From assembly GCF_001949145.1 (NCBI RefSeq), contig NW_019091361.1, forward strand, positions 547,256 through 609,255: a stretch of 62,000 bases of DNA, in the 5' to 3' direction. The notes under the pieces are model-generated. The model ran no database searches and was not told the origin of the DNA. It saw only the letters and a list, made by a program, of their open reading frames with translations. Every line of letters starts with the position of its first letter. The stretch's first letter is position 1. The position numbers were made by a program, and so were the translations under genes. The stretch comes from Acanthaster planci (lineage: Eukaryota > Echinodermata > Asteroidea > Valvatida > Acanthasteridae). Of the stretch, positions 10,889 to 22,237 are shown in pieces.

Positions 10889-13800
10889 TAATAAAGCCAC
10901 AACATGAGTTCTGGTTTGTTTATTTTTAAATAAAAGAAGGGCACTCACAAGCAATAACGTTTCCCCATACCCTGGCAGAGGGTGAATCCAGAACCAATTT
11001 TTGTGTAGGGTGGGGGGGGGCCAAGTAATTTGGGAATTTCTTTATGTAACCTTTCATGACCTTACCGAGAGGTGATGCTAAATTGTGGGCTTTGTCTGTA
11101 TTTGGGAAGGAAGGGAAATGATCCCCCCATCTGTCAATGTATACCTTTAATACATGTATAGGAACGTATGGGATCTTGAAACTTGGAACCTTAACTACTT
11201 CCAGTAAACCAGGCATTATTTAGTTTGTTTTCCTGGCCAATCTAAGCAAAAACATGATTTTCATCAACATGCTCAAATTTGTGCATGATTGTCAATATTG
11301 TTCACACTGTTTTTTTTCACAAGTATCACATTCATTCTATCGCATTGCTTTTGTGCAAACAAGTGGGTATTTTAGTCATTCTTTTCATTTTATTGTATTC
11401 AAGTCTCAGTTTCACCAGTTATCAATTAAATTTTTTCTGACTTCAATGAATTGGTGCGATGATTTTTTACTCATTGTATTGTTTTCATTTACAGTCATTT
11501 CAAACTTCAAGTGTTCAATTAGATGCGATATATGGCTTGTTTGAGTCATTGTTGAGAATCTTTCAAGTACCATAAATGCTCTTTAACCATGGAGGGTTTG
11601 GGTTAATGGTATACATGTACATATTCCACAAACTCTTGTGTTGCTTACATAATTCCTTTTTCTTAGGACACCGTTCTGTGCAAAGCTGTCTCAAGTTGGA
11701 TTATTCACTTGAAATCAGTGTAGGATGTTTTTCTTGTGATTGTGTAGGTACATTTAATGCACCAGGTTGGACAATTTGATGTCCTGGGGATCCTCTATAC
11801 CATTGATGATGGTTTCATTGCTGATAATTCTGGCCATCCCAAATGAAAAAAATTGCATAAGTACGTACAACTATCACAACCATCATTTTGTAATGAAAGA
11901 AAATTTGGTTTTATTCCCTTTGCATTATTTTATTCACATTTTGCCTGCTTTCCTTTCCATATGCAAATACAAATCAGGAAGCATTGTACCAAAACTAACC
12001 ATGGCTTTGTGTTCACTTGAAAACGTTTGTTCTTGTTTCCTCGAATATTTACAAATATTTGATTTTTCTTCCTGGAAAATCCACTTTGATAATTGCGAAT
12101 AAAAATCAAGTTGTGTGATATGCACGAGACAAATTTGAAAAGAGGCAAGTTGGAATTGCTGGTTGATTAAATTGAATTCTTGATCAATCTCTCCCCGAGG
12201 TGTCTGTCCAAATTGAATGAATGCAAGGGCTAAGTTGACTTTGAATCAAGAAATTTTGTAAATGACTGCTCGAAAATGAAATTGAATGACACACTTTGAT
12301 GTTTGAATATGGATAAAAAAGGGAAGTTCAATATGAAATTAATTTAAATGAGCCTTGTATTGAACTGAATATTTTTTAAATGAAATTGGCCAGGAACCAA
12401 CAAATAGAATTTAAAAATGACAAAGAAGCTGTAAATTAAAATTTTGTAGATAATTTTAATAATTGCTTCTGCTTTCTGTTTTCCTTAAGACACAGAGAAA
12501 AAATTTTCGGATTTAATTTCCATGCCGACTTATTCATGTATTTCTTGCTCATTATTTTTCAAATATAGTTTGTTTGCATACAAATGTACTACACTGTACA
12601 TGTATATACATTTATGAGTAAATTGCGCACGAGTCCACCACCTTGACCAGAAAAAAAATCACTTTAGTGATTATGGAACAGCTGAAATGTTTATTGAATG
12701 TAGAAACAAGCGACTGACACAAAAGGAAATAAGACAAGGCAAAACTGATCTTCTTGAAGAAATATTGGACCATTCGGTGCTTATTTATTGATACTCTTAA
12801 TAATGAAGTTGAAGAGATAATATACTCCAAGAGTGCAAGACACGTAGACAGGTGAAGACGAATAATAGAAGGCAACGATACGTGAGAGCCCACTCAAGGG
12901 AAGAAAAAACAGTGAATAACAACAATTGCCCCCCTTACAGGGGTATCAACTCAACACGGTCCACACAGTTACAGTATCATGTTAATCACTATGTACATAA
13001 TGTACAAGAAGAAATGGGGGCGTCTAATACCTACAGGCAATTGGCTTACAAATGACAGGTACACAATGTGTCCATGTAACAGTATACAACTGAAAATGTC
13101 AACCTATAATTGAAAATTGTTGTGTTTGAATGGCTTTAGTTCTTCAAACAAGGGTTTGGCTTGGTTATCAGTGAACAAGGTTCTCCTTGTAAGCAGAAGA
13201 CATGCTTGTAATTAAAACATATTTCTGCCAATTTTAAACACCAAACTATGCATGCATAACCACAACATTGCTACAGTATATTCCCTCATTTATGTACAAA
13301 AAAATGATCATGGCTGTTGTTGACGTCAAACGAAAAATCCCTGTAAACAGAAAATGGGAAAGAGATTTTGAAACCTCACCATGCTAATGTCTATTTTAAA
13401 ATGTAATGCATGGCCTGTGCTTCCTAGCAGTGATCCTGAAAACACCGCCTTGGCTACCGAAAGATTGGCGACTGGCAACGATTGGGAGACATAGTATCTG
13501 AAAATCCAGTCCACTTCTTCATACTCTGATGCGATCGCTGAGGGAAACTGTGACAATATTCAGTTTGATTTGTGCCCTACATGGAGTCTAGAGAGCTATT
13601 GTATACTTCCCTGCTATCTATCATCAGATATCATAACTAATGTGAAAAGCCTTGGTAATCACGCAAACATAAAATTTTTAACGACAGTTGAAAAGAACAA
13701 TTTGGTCATCTGGAATCCAGAGCCATCCCCCCTAACAGTCTGGAAGCCCACAGTAATACATCCCCCAAATTACAGATCGTGGAAATTGTCCATGTAACAA

Positions 13801-16800
13801 AACTTGACCAGAATAGTTTCTTTTTCCCCTTTTCATATTTTGTCCAACAACCGCCATGGAAAGAAATTCTACAACACAACTGTACTAATGCTTATCACTA
13901 CCTCCAAATGGTCACATTCATTATATTTCAGTTTTTTTGGTCAGTGCAGCAGTTTTTTCAACTAGTGTGTATTCTTTTTAATAACATCAATCTCAACAAT
14001 CTCTCAATAAAACAGGGCAGTGACTGGCCCAAAATTTGGCACAACGTCCATTCGGTACAATGTTTTAAAGTCAGAATAACCTACTCAGGGATGCAAAATA
14101 AGTGTAGTGTGCATGTACACTAACTTTCGTAAAGAAACGTTACAAGTGGATCTACCATTTGTTACTGCAAAAAACTGAACACCACATGAATATTTTACAT
14201 TGTGAACTCTCACATTGCATTAGCCTGCATAATACTGCTGGAGTTGCCTACTGAGGTTCCTAAGCTTTTCAGAAAAAAAAAAAAAAAATATTCGGAACAA
14301 TACATCTCTGCATGACATAATTCTTTGCAAGGAACAGTATCATTGTTATCTGTACCATTTACTCATTCAGGGTCCAAACGTGACAAATACTTGATGCACA
14401 GACAGTCATATACAATTTGGAACACAAATAAATAGCACAATATGAACAAATGGCACAAGGTGGCGGGGGATCAGCGAGCTCAGACAACATGAGGTTAATT
14501 GAGACGTCAAGTCTGATACAAACCATGCAAAGACAAAATTCGGATGGAATGCTGCACCTGACTGCTATGGTGCCTACCTGTTTCTCTCTTCTTTCACATC
14601 ATCAATCTTGATGGTGATCAACCCATCCATTTATATCACCCCAGGCTTTTTGTTTGGTTTTGTTTATGGGCTGTACTTTCATACATGTTTGCACTTTCTT
14701 GTATTTCTGTGGCTAGCCTCTTCAAGACAGATGAATACCATTCTTAAGAAAAACACACATCTGGAATGGCACACAATGGTAGTCTCAACATTTTGCCGAA
14801 ACCGAAGCGGCTCAACTCTAACCATCTTGTGATTTGCTACACCTCGGGCAGTTTATTGATCATAATTTAGAAAAACCCATATCTATTTGGACAGTGAATA
14901 TTGTGTTGGAAGCTAAGAAACCTGCAGTACTAAATTACATCTCAGCCACCTATTGAAGAAAATAAAAGATATAAAGACACACAACTTTTGCACTCAAAGC
15001 AGGCTGTGATCCAAATCATACTGCATGAGAATTTTCAAACCACAGGTTCTGTAGTCTTAACAAATCAGACAGAATTTATCTCTAAAGAGATAAAAACTTT
15101 TTTTCTGTCAGCAAGCTGCACATACGACTTTCAGTTGTTGAAGCTGTAAATGTAGAAGAAATTGACACAAAGGTGAAAGACACTGTAATTTGGTAGAGCA
15201 ATTGGGTCTCAAACGAAAGCACAATAACTCAACGTTCTCTGACTTTCAAGGCCAAGGATCGAGGTTACGAGAAGTAGGGCAGCGCAGGAAGAAGTGTCAG
15301 GGAAAACTGAGAAAGTGAAAGGAAAGGAAACAGGATAGAAACAGGAAAGAAAGACCAGAAAGTTATGACAGGTCAGAGGAAAACTACAGACCTCACTTGG
15401 GGAAAAAAAATCATGAATTGTATTATTATTGTTCATCATCTCCTTACTGTGATTATTTTGGGTTGAGAAAAATTGCCAAGTTTAAAAAGTAATCCATCAA
15501 CAAAATATTTGATTTCAAATAATATTGGTGAACGCTTTTCGGAGTGCAAGATTCACATGGTGTAGAATGTCCACATGCATGGGATTGTTAATCATGTCCA
15601 ATATGGAGGAAATTTTTTGTTGAGGAATAACAAAATAAGAATCGTCAAAATGAAACATAATATTGTCTGATGTGTAACTGTTACTTGATGCCCAAGAGTG
15701 ATTCTTAATCATAGTTTATAGTTTTGGAACTTAATCTTCGAGTCTGTATACATGAGTGGTATATCTGGCAGGCTTACTTTACTGCTTAGCTAAACTGGAG
15801 CCAAGCAAATAAGTCTGATTGGCTGAACATTTGCTCAATCTGCTCCCAGGCAATTTACATCGCACGATTTTTGGCCTAGCAGCTTGATTTTTTGTGAAAT
15901 AAAACTTTGGGCTAAGCAACGTTGTGTTCTGAGCTACAATACATCTCCACTACAAATAGTTATTCTCAGCATGGTATCAAGATTTTTTAAGTACCTGTTA
16001 ACACTAAACCAGGAATGGCAACTTATCTAGGCTTGTTTCATTTGCTATCTCCGGTTGAACAAACATGTATCTCCTTTATCATGAGGTAGATAGTTGGGCT
16101 AGGACTGGAAAGTAAATTATGCAAAGCTGACAGCCTACTGACTACTGCATGTTCTATCCAATCCGATGTAATACAGCCCTTATTAAGTGAAAACTGCAGT
16201 TGTTTTGGAACCCACGAGAGAACAAGAAAATGTCCAGAGGGGAAAAATATACGAAATATCACAGGGACACAATTTTTTACCAAAAAGCCACAAATGAGAC
16301 CAGATTAAAAACAAGGAAATTCAAGATTTACAACTTAGAAAATAAAGCCTGTCCACAATCTGTGATTGGGTATAATTCATTTCAAACATTGGTGAATTCA
16401 AATTCACATAATTAAGGCATTAATCATCATCAAAAACCTATTTTTTACATAAAAATCATATGTACATGTCCATAGCAACCAATCACGTTTACTGCTAGAC
16501 TAGGCTGGCATTACCTCAACACACAGAATCTGTGCAGGATTGGTGAATGTTAAAAACCCAGGAGGAACATCAATTAACGACTTGTCAATGTTGCAAATAC
16601 ATATTCAATAGTTTGCACATCCAAAGATGTCTACATCTCATCTTTTCATCTGACATTGTTGGCAATTAACTTTTGGCACATCACTAATACATCTCTGGAA
16701 GCACAAACAATTTCAACCAAATCCATTCTCTTCCCCATCATTTTTTCCCCAAATATTAACTTCAGAGGCTTCTTCCCATGGTTTGTTTTCTCTTCAAAAT

Positions 16801-17923
16801 ACAGACGGTAACACCACCAACCCCTGTTAGGTCAGTGTGCGAACATTCTAGGCATATGTGACTTTAGGTGTTTCTTATTCAGCATGGTGTAGATTTTTGT
16901 GGTTGAAGATAATCATTCCATCAATCCCGAACCTTTAATTTGGTATTTTGAGGTTGCTAGTCTTTTTCTGCCCTTCAACAAGCTTAAAATACACTGACCA
17001 ACAAATTAGAATGACTGAGAGGAAAATTAAAGTGTCTAAAATAGTTTTATTGTCCTTTTAGCCAAGAAGAAATTCATTTACCCCTCCTCCAACGGATAAA
17101 AGAAACTTCATTTGTATGGTTTACAATGGCAGGTCTACAGGTCTTTTGGGGAGCAAGCAACAAATTTCGATGGAGACCTGTCCTTGGTGATTTGATACGA
17201 GGGCTGGTACAAACCTCATCACTCCCGACATTTTATTGGTTGCTATGAACCACATTGCCTTCATTCCTGGGCTTTAATTGGCTGGGCCTAGGGGGCATGC
17301 TTCAGGTGAGGTTTGCAGCAATACCAAAAGATGACATCACAAGGCCTTGAGGCACTGGTTGATCCTGGGCACCAGGTTAGAAAGGCTACTCTATTTGCAT
17401 TCACGTCAGGTCTGGTGTCCTGTCTGCACGACCATTTTCTTCTGTTCCTTGTTACTTTCATCACTGTCTTCCACTCCCGATTGCTGCCATGACTGGGTGT
17501 GTATAAAGCGTTGAGTGTGGATTTGTTCTGTGGTTTGACATTCTGGTGTGGTTGAGGTCATGCATTCACCGTGCCTCTATAATAATCTTTCTTTTGTCTC
17601 TTATTCAGTGCGCTAGTCTAATACACTTAGAGACCTTTTACGTTTGTTAACTACGACCTTAAGACACATATAGTTCTATCACTTAAAGAACACTAGGTCA
17701 GCTTTTAGTTTTAATCCAAAAGCTTGCATATGCCATACAATTTCAGGTCCATGGCATGCCACATCTCTTGGATGATAGCTATTCACTGCCCAGATTATAA
17801 ACACATTGATGATTTGTCCAATACATGTGCGAGAAAGTTTGTCATTTCTGTTCGTTTTGGCACAGACCCCACTTCCTCCTGAGCTCACTTGGCTTTCCCA
17901 TCTCCCCCCTTCCTTGCCGGTCA
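10889..17923. other. Intergenic DNA between the two convergent genes and receptor 3' UTR
   Basis: No recognisable gene. It is AT-rich with poly-A (14274-14288) and poly-pyrimidine runs. A dense, less AT-rich patch at 14450-14600 could be a short exon or regulatory element, and a patch with several CpGs lies at 13420-13560. The part nearest 17.9 kb should be the 3' UTR of the receptor. Confidence 0.6.
17200..17923 (-). terminator. Receptor 3' UTR with candidate poly(A) signals
   Basis: On the - strand, downstream of the stop, ATTAAA appears at 17710-17715 (about 210 nt after the stop), and AATAAA at 17232-17237 and again at 17046-17051. Which one is used cannot be decided from sequence. Confidence 0.35.
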
Positions 17924-18168
17924 TCAGACATTGAAAATCTCTGTTATAAGTGGGAAGAGGTTCTCAAACTGTGAGTCGGGCAGCTTCATCTGCATCAGGT
18001 CGTTGATGTGCCTTGTAACCAAGTCTCTGACATCCGTCAGCTTCATGATCAGCTTAGCAAAGAAGACCTTGTCTTCAGGATGGTTGACCTTAGTTAACAT
18101 CTGCAAGGTCTCCACCATGGGTCGTTGGATCCTCTCCACGTCTTCATGATTTTCAATGTCTGGCCGAT
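17924..18168 (-). CDS. NR1H-like: NR1H-like receptor, last exon: LBD helices 8-12 and AF-2
   Basis: Follows a TTGTTTCTCTAG acceptor. Its first two bases complete a split Asp codon (G|AT), restoring SPDRPD, which is strongly conserved in LXR and EcR. The exon encodes residues 445-525: VERIQ, NHPEDKVFFAKLIMKLTDVR (helices 9-10), RHINDLM (helix 11) and PLITEIFNV followed by the stop. PLITEIFNV is the helix 12 AF-2, equivalent to PLLSEIWDV in LXR. His498 aligns with the helix-11 switch His, but the switch Trp is Phe523, and the helix 11-12 loop is about three residues longer than in LXR or FXR. Confidence 0.95.
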
Positions 18169-18458
18169 CTAGAGAAACAAAGATGTGGGAAAAAGGACAG
18201 AAAAGACAGAAATAAATATTACCAGTGTCCAAAATGCTGCGGTAGAACACAGTTTACTTGTTCATTTTTACTGTGTCCAGTTTGATTTCCTATCATTTAT
18301 TCTCTAAACTAACTGCCAGGTTTAAACCGGACCTTGCTAGTTTTAGGACAAAACTGTGAAGTTAATTAGTTCACTTGTAAACGCAAGTCATTCACATTAA
18401 AATATGACAGCTCTTTAGGAGGTGATGTACATGTATGCAAGCTGTTCCCAACCTGAAA

Positions 18459-18690
18459 GGGCCAATTTCATAGTGCTGCTTAAGCAAAATATATGTTTAA
18501 GCGTGAAAAAACCTTGCTTGACAAATCAGGTTACCAGCCAAAACATCTTGTAATGTGTGTAGTTTTAGAATGGTATTTACCCGTCTTTTGGTTAGCATGA
18601 CAATCATAGCTGGCAACCTTTGTTTATCAAGCAATGTTTTTTTCATGCTTAAGCAAATTCTGTGCTTAAGCAGCTTTATGAAATTGGCCC
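18459..18690. mobile_element. Palindromic MITE with GGGCCAATTTCAT termini
   Basis: The left end GGGCCAATTTCATAGTGCTG and the inverted right end GGGCCAATTTCATAAAGCTG agree over more than 50 bp with few mismatches, including a shared CTTAAGCA block and a TTTAAGCGTG/CTTAAGCATG block. The element is 232 bp long and has no coding capacity. This terminal sequence is familiar to me as a common repeat in invertebrate deuterostome genomes, but the superfamily is not certain. Confidence 0.85.
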
Positions 18691-19497
18691 ATGTGCTATT
18701 ACAACCTAATGGCTGACTATCTTTACAAAATCTATGCAAGTTCCATGAAAAAGTTCCAATTCTCCTCTTACAATGAAGCCCCAGTTTTTATTTCCCACAT
18801 GATAGTGCCTTTTTTTAAACTACCCAGTAATTTGCCTTCTATGTTTAGCCCTATACCAAGTAACGTTTTCTTTGAATACTGATAAATGGCTACAGCTAAC
18901 TTAAATAAGTCATTAGATTTGAATATTCAGGGTATTGTTTTAATTAGTGTGTATAAGCTGGGCATGTTTGTTCATGTTAAGAAAGTCATAAATAGCTGTG
19001 TATGAATGAGTTACAAGATTTTTTTTACAATTAAGGCTTCAATTTCTGGATTAAAACAGAAAAGAACTGAAATACATGTGACCAGTTAAAGAGACACAAC
19101 TATTTTGGAACTGTGCCAAATTAGGAAATTAAGGTGGGTGGGACTTAGGTGACAACAGGGATTTCTGGAAAAGGAAGTGAACACAGGAACCTGGATAACC
19201 AGGAAAGAGGAAGGTTGGATGTCCTTGACTTCTTGAACATAAAGAAGGAATGATTACTAGGTATCAGATAATAATGAATTGACAAAATTATGAGGAAAAA
19301 TGTCTAAATACTTTAGTGTAGTGGAGGAATCTGCACCATAACCTAATGGTCTGAAAAGAAGCAGCTTCATTATGATCTGCTGTAAACATATATATTTATG
19401 AGATGTTCACTACAGAAAGTACCAAGACGAGTCCGATGTTTAATATTTTTACATGTGCCAGTATTGTTTCTGTAATTTTTCAAAGCTGATGTAATGT

Positions 19498-20078
19498 TTA
19501 ACCACTTGCTGCCGGGTGGTTTGAAAAATTCAGTGCACATATTCGGGACTTTTTCAAGGTTTTCAGTTTTCAAAATTCTTCAAAAATTCATCATGTCAAA
19601 TAACTGAATGTTTACACCCACACGAATTACTCTCTGGTGGCCACTCTAGTCTGACAGACAAAATTTATTGATGCCCGAGTATTTCAGCCAGGCCTGCAGC
19701 CTTGCAAAATGAGCCCAGATTGTGCAGTGTTATATAACTTTCGTTTTGTTCACGAACCTGGCACAGTGCGCTGTTGACCTCTTTTCAATAGGGGCCAGAT
19801 TAGCGTTCAGCTGTGCTGTGTGGCTCATCGCTGCGGTGGTGGAGCGCTTTTGTCCCTGGTGGTTATCTGCTTACACTAAATGCCTGAAACCGTGGTATAC
19901 TGTTTCAAAACAAGGCTGGATTATCTCCACTACTGAGAGTGAAAAAATGTTGGTAATTCCAAGCAGCCTGGTCTTTTGTTCCGATTATGGTCTTTTGTTA
20001 CAAGGCCCAGTTCCCTTTGTCCGATTTTGGAGACTCCACATGGTGCCCGAAACCGGAGTCCTCGGCGGCAAGTTATTT
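19498..20078. mobile_element. TTAA-flanked non-autonomous element, copy 1
   Basis: Starts TTAA then CCACTTGCTGCCGGG and ends with CTCGGCGGCAAGTTA, an imperfect inverted copy of the start. The interior matches 20913-21420 along most of its length (GATTTTC/TTTTCAAGG, CTCTGGTGGCCACTC, AGGGGCCAGAT, GCGCTTTTGTCC, TCTTTTGTTACAAGGCCCAG). No intact transposase is seen, so it is a MITE or a deletion derivative. Confidence 0.65.
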
Positions 20079-20199
20079 TACCAGTTGTACTACGATTAAT
20101 TTATTATTAGTCTTTGCTGGGCACCTTGGGGAAAAACACTGTTACACTGAAAGGTTTGCTCAGGGCAAACATCTTACTGTATGAGAGACTGATTAATGA

Positions 20200-20380
20200 G
20201 AAATAGGTTTGCGCGTACACAATCGAATCAATCTCTTTTGGGCGAGGTGTGGTTCTTAAAAGAACCAGTGAGTGTTAACTCGACGTTTCGGCCAGTGTGC
20301 TCTAGCCATCCTCAGGAGAGTGTGCTCCTCTGAGGACTCTCCTAAGGACGGCCAGGCCATGGTATACCCGCAAACCTACT
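20200..20380 (-). mobile_element. Penelope-like element remnant with hammerhead-like motif
   Basis: On the - strand this reads CTGAGGATGGC, a short hairpin, then GGCCGAAACGTC. CTGANGA...GAAAC-GTC is the conserved core arrangement of the minimal hammerhead ribozymes carried in Penelope-like element terminal repeats. Beside it is the palindrome GGTTCTTAAAAGAACC (20251-20266), also typical of such termini. No reverse transcriptase or GIY-YIG domain is present, so this is a terminal fragment only. Confidence 0.55.
20282..20315 (-). ncRNA. Hammerhead-ribozyme-like core
   Basis: Core box CUGAGGA at 20315-20309, stem II GGCUA/UGGCC flanking a short loop, GAAAC at 20289-20285 and GUC at 20284-20282, with expected cleavage after C20282. 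Stem I can start CUC/GAG. The ACGU beside the core is self-complementary, as in Penelope-like hammerheads proposed to act as dimers. One extra U lies between CUGAGGA and stem II, so activity is doubtful. Confidence 0.4.
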
Positions 20381-20912
20381 TCTCATGTCTCTTCCACCAT
20401 GCAAAGCTTCAAATCTTACTTAGACTGATTAACATTGTGAGAATTATCATGAACACTTGTTCAGCTTCTGCACCTGTTACATGTATTAGGTTTACAATTT
20501 GACTGAAAGTGTGGAGGATTTCGAAGCTCGGCTTAATCACTGATTGATTCAAATGTACTTTCAACTGTTAGATTTTTGAAGTTCAGAATGCATATTTCTC
20601 TAAAACATTGTTGGTGATTTTGAAGGAATGCTTTTTGTACTGTTCTTATGCTCTGTTGACAAGGAGTTCCTTAAATGATAACATCAAAATAGCACCCTCG
20701 AGCACAGGTTGATGAAAGTAGTTTCTGAGAATTGAAAAACCACTTGTTTTCGCACGCAATAGCAAGTATCCAGATGTTGTTTGTATTATTGTAACCAGTG
20801 TTGGAGTCGAGTCCATCACAAGTCCTTTCACATCGGTAGTCATAAGTAACAGGGTGAACAATGATGAAAGATTTCTTTTGTCACAGGTCAATTGAGACCC
20901 TTGTGAATTGGC

Positions 20913-21420
20913 TTAACCACTTGCTGCCAGGTGCCTTTGAAAATGCAGTGTCTAAAACTGGGCGATTTTCAACATCTTCGGTTTTCAAAAATCTTCAAAA
21001 ATTCATATTTTTTTTTCTTGAACACTTAAACCCCATTGAAAGACTGTCTGGTGGCTACTCTAATCTGACAAGCAACACCTATTGACGCCAAAGTGTTTCT
21101 GCCAGGCCTGGCGTCTTTTCAATAGGGGCCAGATGAGCGTGCAGTGGTATTGTATTGCTCATCACTGAAGCGCTTTTGTCCCCGGTGGTAATCTGCTTGC
21201 CCTGAATGCCACAAACAGTGGTATAATCTTTCAAAACAAAGGCAGATTTCCTCCGCTATTGACAACTGAAAAAAGTTGGCAATTCCCAGCAGCTCAGTCT
21301 TTTGTTCCAACTATAGTCTTTTGTTACAAGGCCCAGCTCTTTTGTCCAATTTCGGGCACCCTGGCTATATGTACAAACTCAAGGTATCCAAAACTGGGCT
21401 CCCCAGCAGCAAGCGGCTAA
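20913..21420. mobile_element. TTAA-flanked non-autonomous element, copy 2
   Basis: Begins TTAA then CCACTTGCTGCC and ends GCAGCAAGCGG then CTAA, so the termini are inverted repeats of about 11-15 bp (CCACTTGCTGC versus CCGCTTGCTGC) flanked by TTAA and a one-base variant of TTAA. TTAA target duplication is characteristic of piggyBac-type elements. The body is about 500 bp, directly oriented with copy 1, without coding capacity. Confidence 0.7.
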
Positions 21421-21443
21421 TTTAAGACAGAATTACTTATTAT

Positions 21444-21582
21444 GGACTTACAGGGACTTGTGATGGACTTATAGGGACTTGTGATGGACTTACAGGGACT
21501 TGTGATGGACTTACAGGGACTTGTGATGGACTTACAGGGACTTGTGATGGGCTTACAGGGACTTGTGATGGACTTATAGGGA
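21444..21582. repeat. 21-bp minisatellite, array 1
   Basis: Repeats of GGACTTACAGGGACTTGTGAT in register, with A/G and C/T variants. Since 21 is a multiple of three, all frames stay open; this is not evidence of coding. Confidence 0.95.
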
Positions 21583-21623
21583 TATAAGACTTAAAGGTTT
21601 TCATGGTGAAAGAAACTAGATCT

Positions 21624-21675
21624 ATAGTAAAGATTGCGGTAACACCATACATGGTGTTACCGCAATCTTTACTAT
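21624..21675. repeat. Perfect palindrome, 25-bp arms with 2-nt spacer
   Basis: 21624-21648 is the exact inverted complement of 21651-21675, separated only by AC. The inner core is GGTAACACCAT/ATGGTGTTACC. It sits between two blocks of the 21-bp minisatellite, next to about 40 bp of non-repeat sequence. Confidence 0.97.
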
Positions 21676-21764
21676 GGACTTATAGGGACTTGTGATGGAC
21701 TTATAGGGACTTGTGATGGACTTACAGGGACTTGTGATGGACTTACAGGGACTTGTGATGGACT
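21676..21764. repeat. 21-bp minisatellite, array 2 (runs into gap)
   Basis: Same 21-bp unit as array 1, cut by the N run at 21765. Confidence 0.95.
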
Positions 21765-21917
21765 NNNNNNNNNNNNNNNNNNNNNNNNNNNNNNNNNNNN
21801 NNNNNNNNNNNNNNNNNNNNNNNNNNNNNNNNNNNNNNNNNNNNNNNNNNNNNNNNNNNNNNNNNNNNNNNNNNNNNNNNNNNNNNNNNNNNNNNNNNNN
21901 NNNNNNNNNNNNNNNNN
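21765..21917. other. Assembly gap, 153 N
   Basis: Run of N inside the minisatellite; the true array length is unknown. Confidence 1.
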
Positions 21918-22237
21918 GGGGCTTGTGATGACTTCTAGGGACTTGTGATGGACTTGTAGGGACTTGTGATGAACTTACAGGGACTTGTGACGGACTTACA
22001 GGGACTTGTGATGACTTATAGGGACTTTTGATGGACTTACAGGGACTTGTGATGGACTTATAGGGACTTGTGATGACTTATAGGGACTTGTGATGGACTT
22101 GTGATGAACTTACAGGGACTTGTGACGGACTTACAGGGACTTGTGATGACTTATAGGGACTTGTGATGGGCTTACGGGGACTTGTGATGGGCTTACAGGG
22201 ACTTGTGATGGGCTTACAGGGACTTGTGATGGACTTG
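21918..22237. repeat. 21-bp minisatellite, array 3
   Basis: Same unit with more variants, including GATGACTTATAGGGACTTGT units shortened to 20 bp. The end of this array and the following unique sequence recur at 23200-24209. Confidence 0.95.

Noticed and set aside
10468-10954. Open frames of 117-153 codons on both strands
   Set aside because: Almost entirely N; they only cross an assembly gap.
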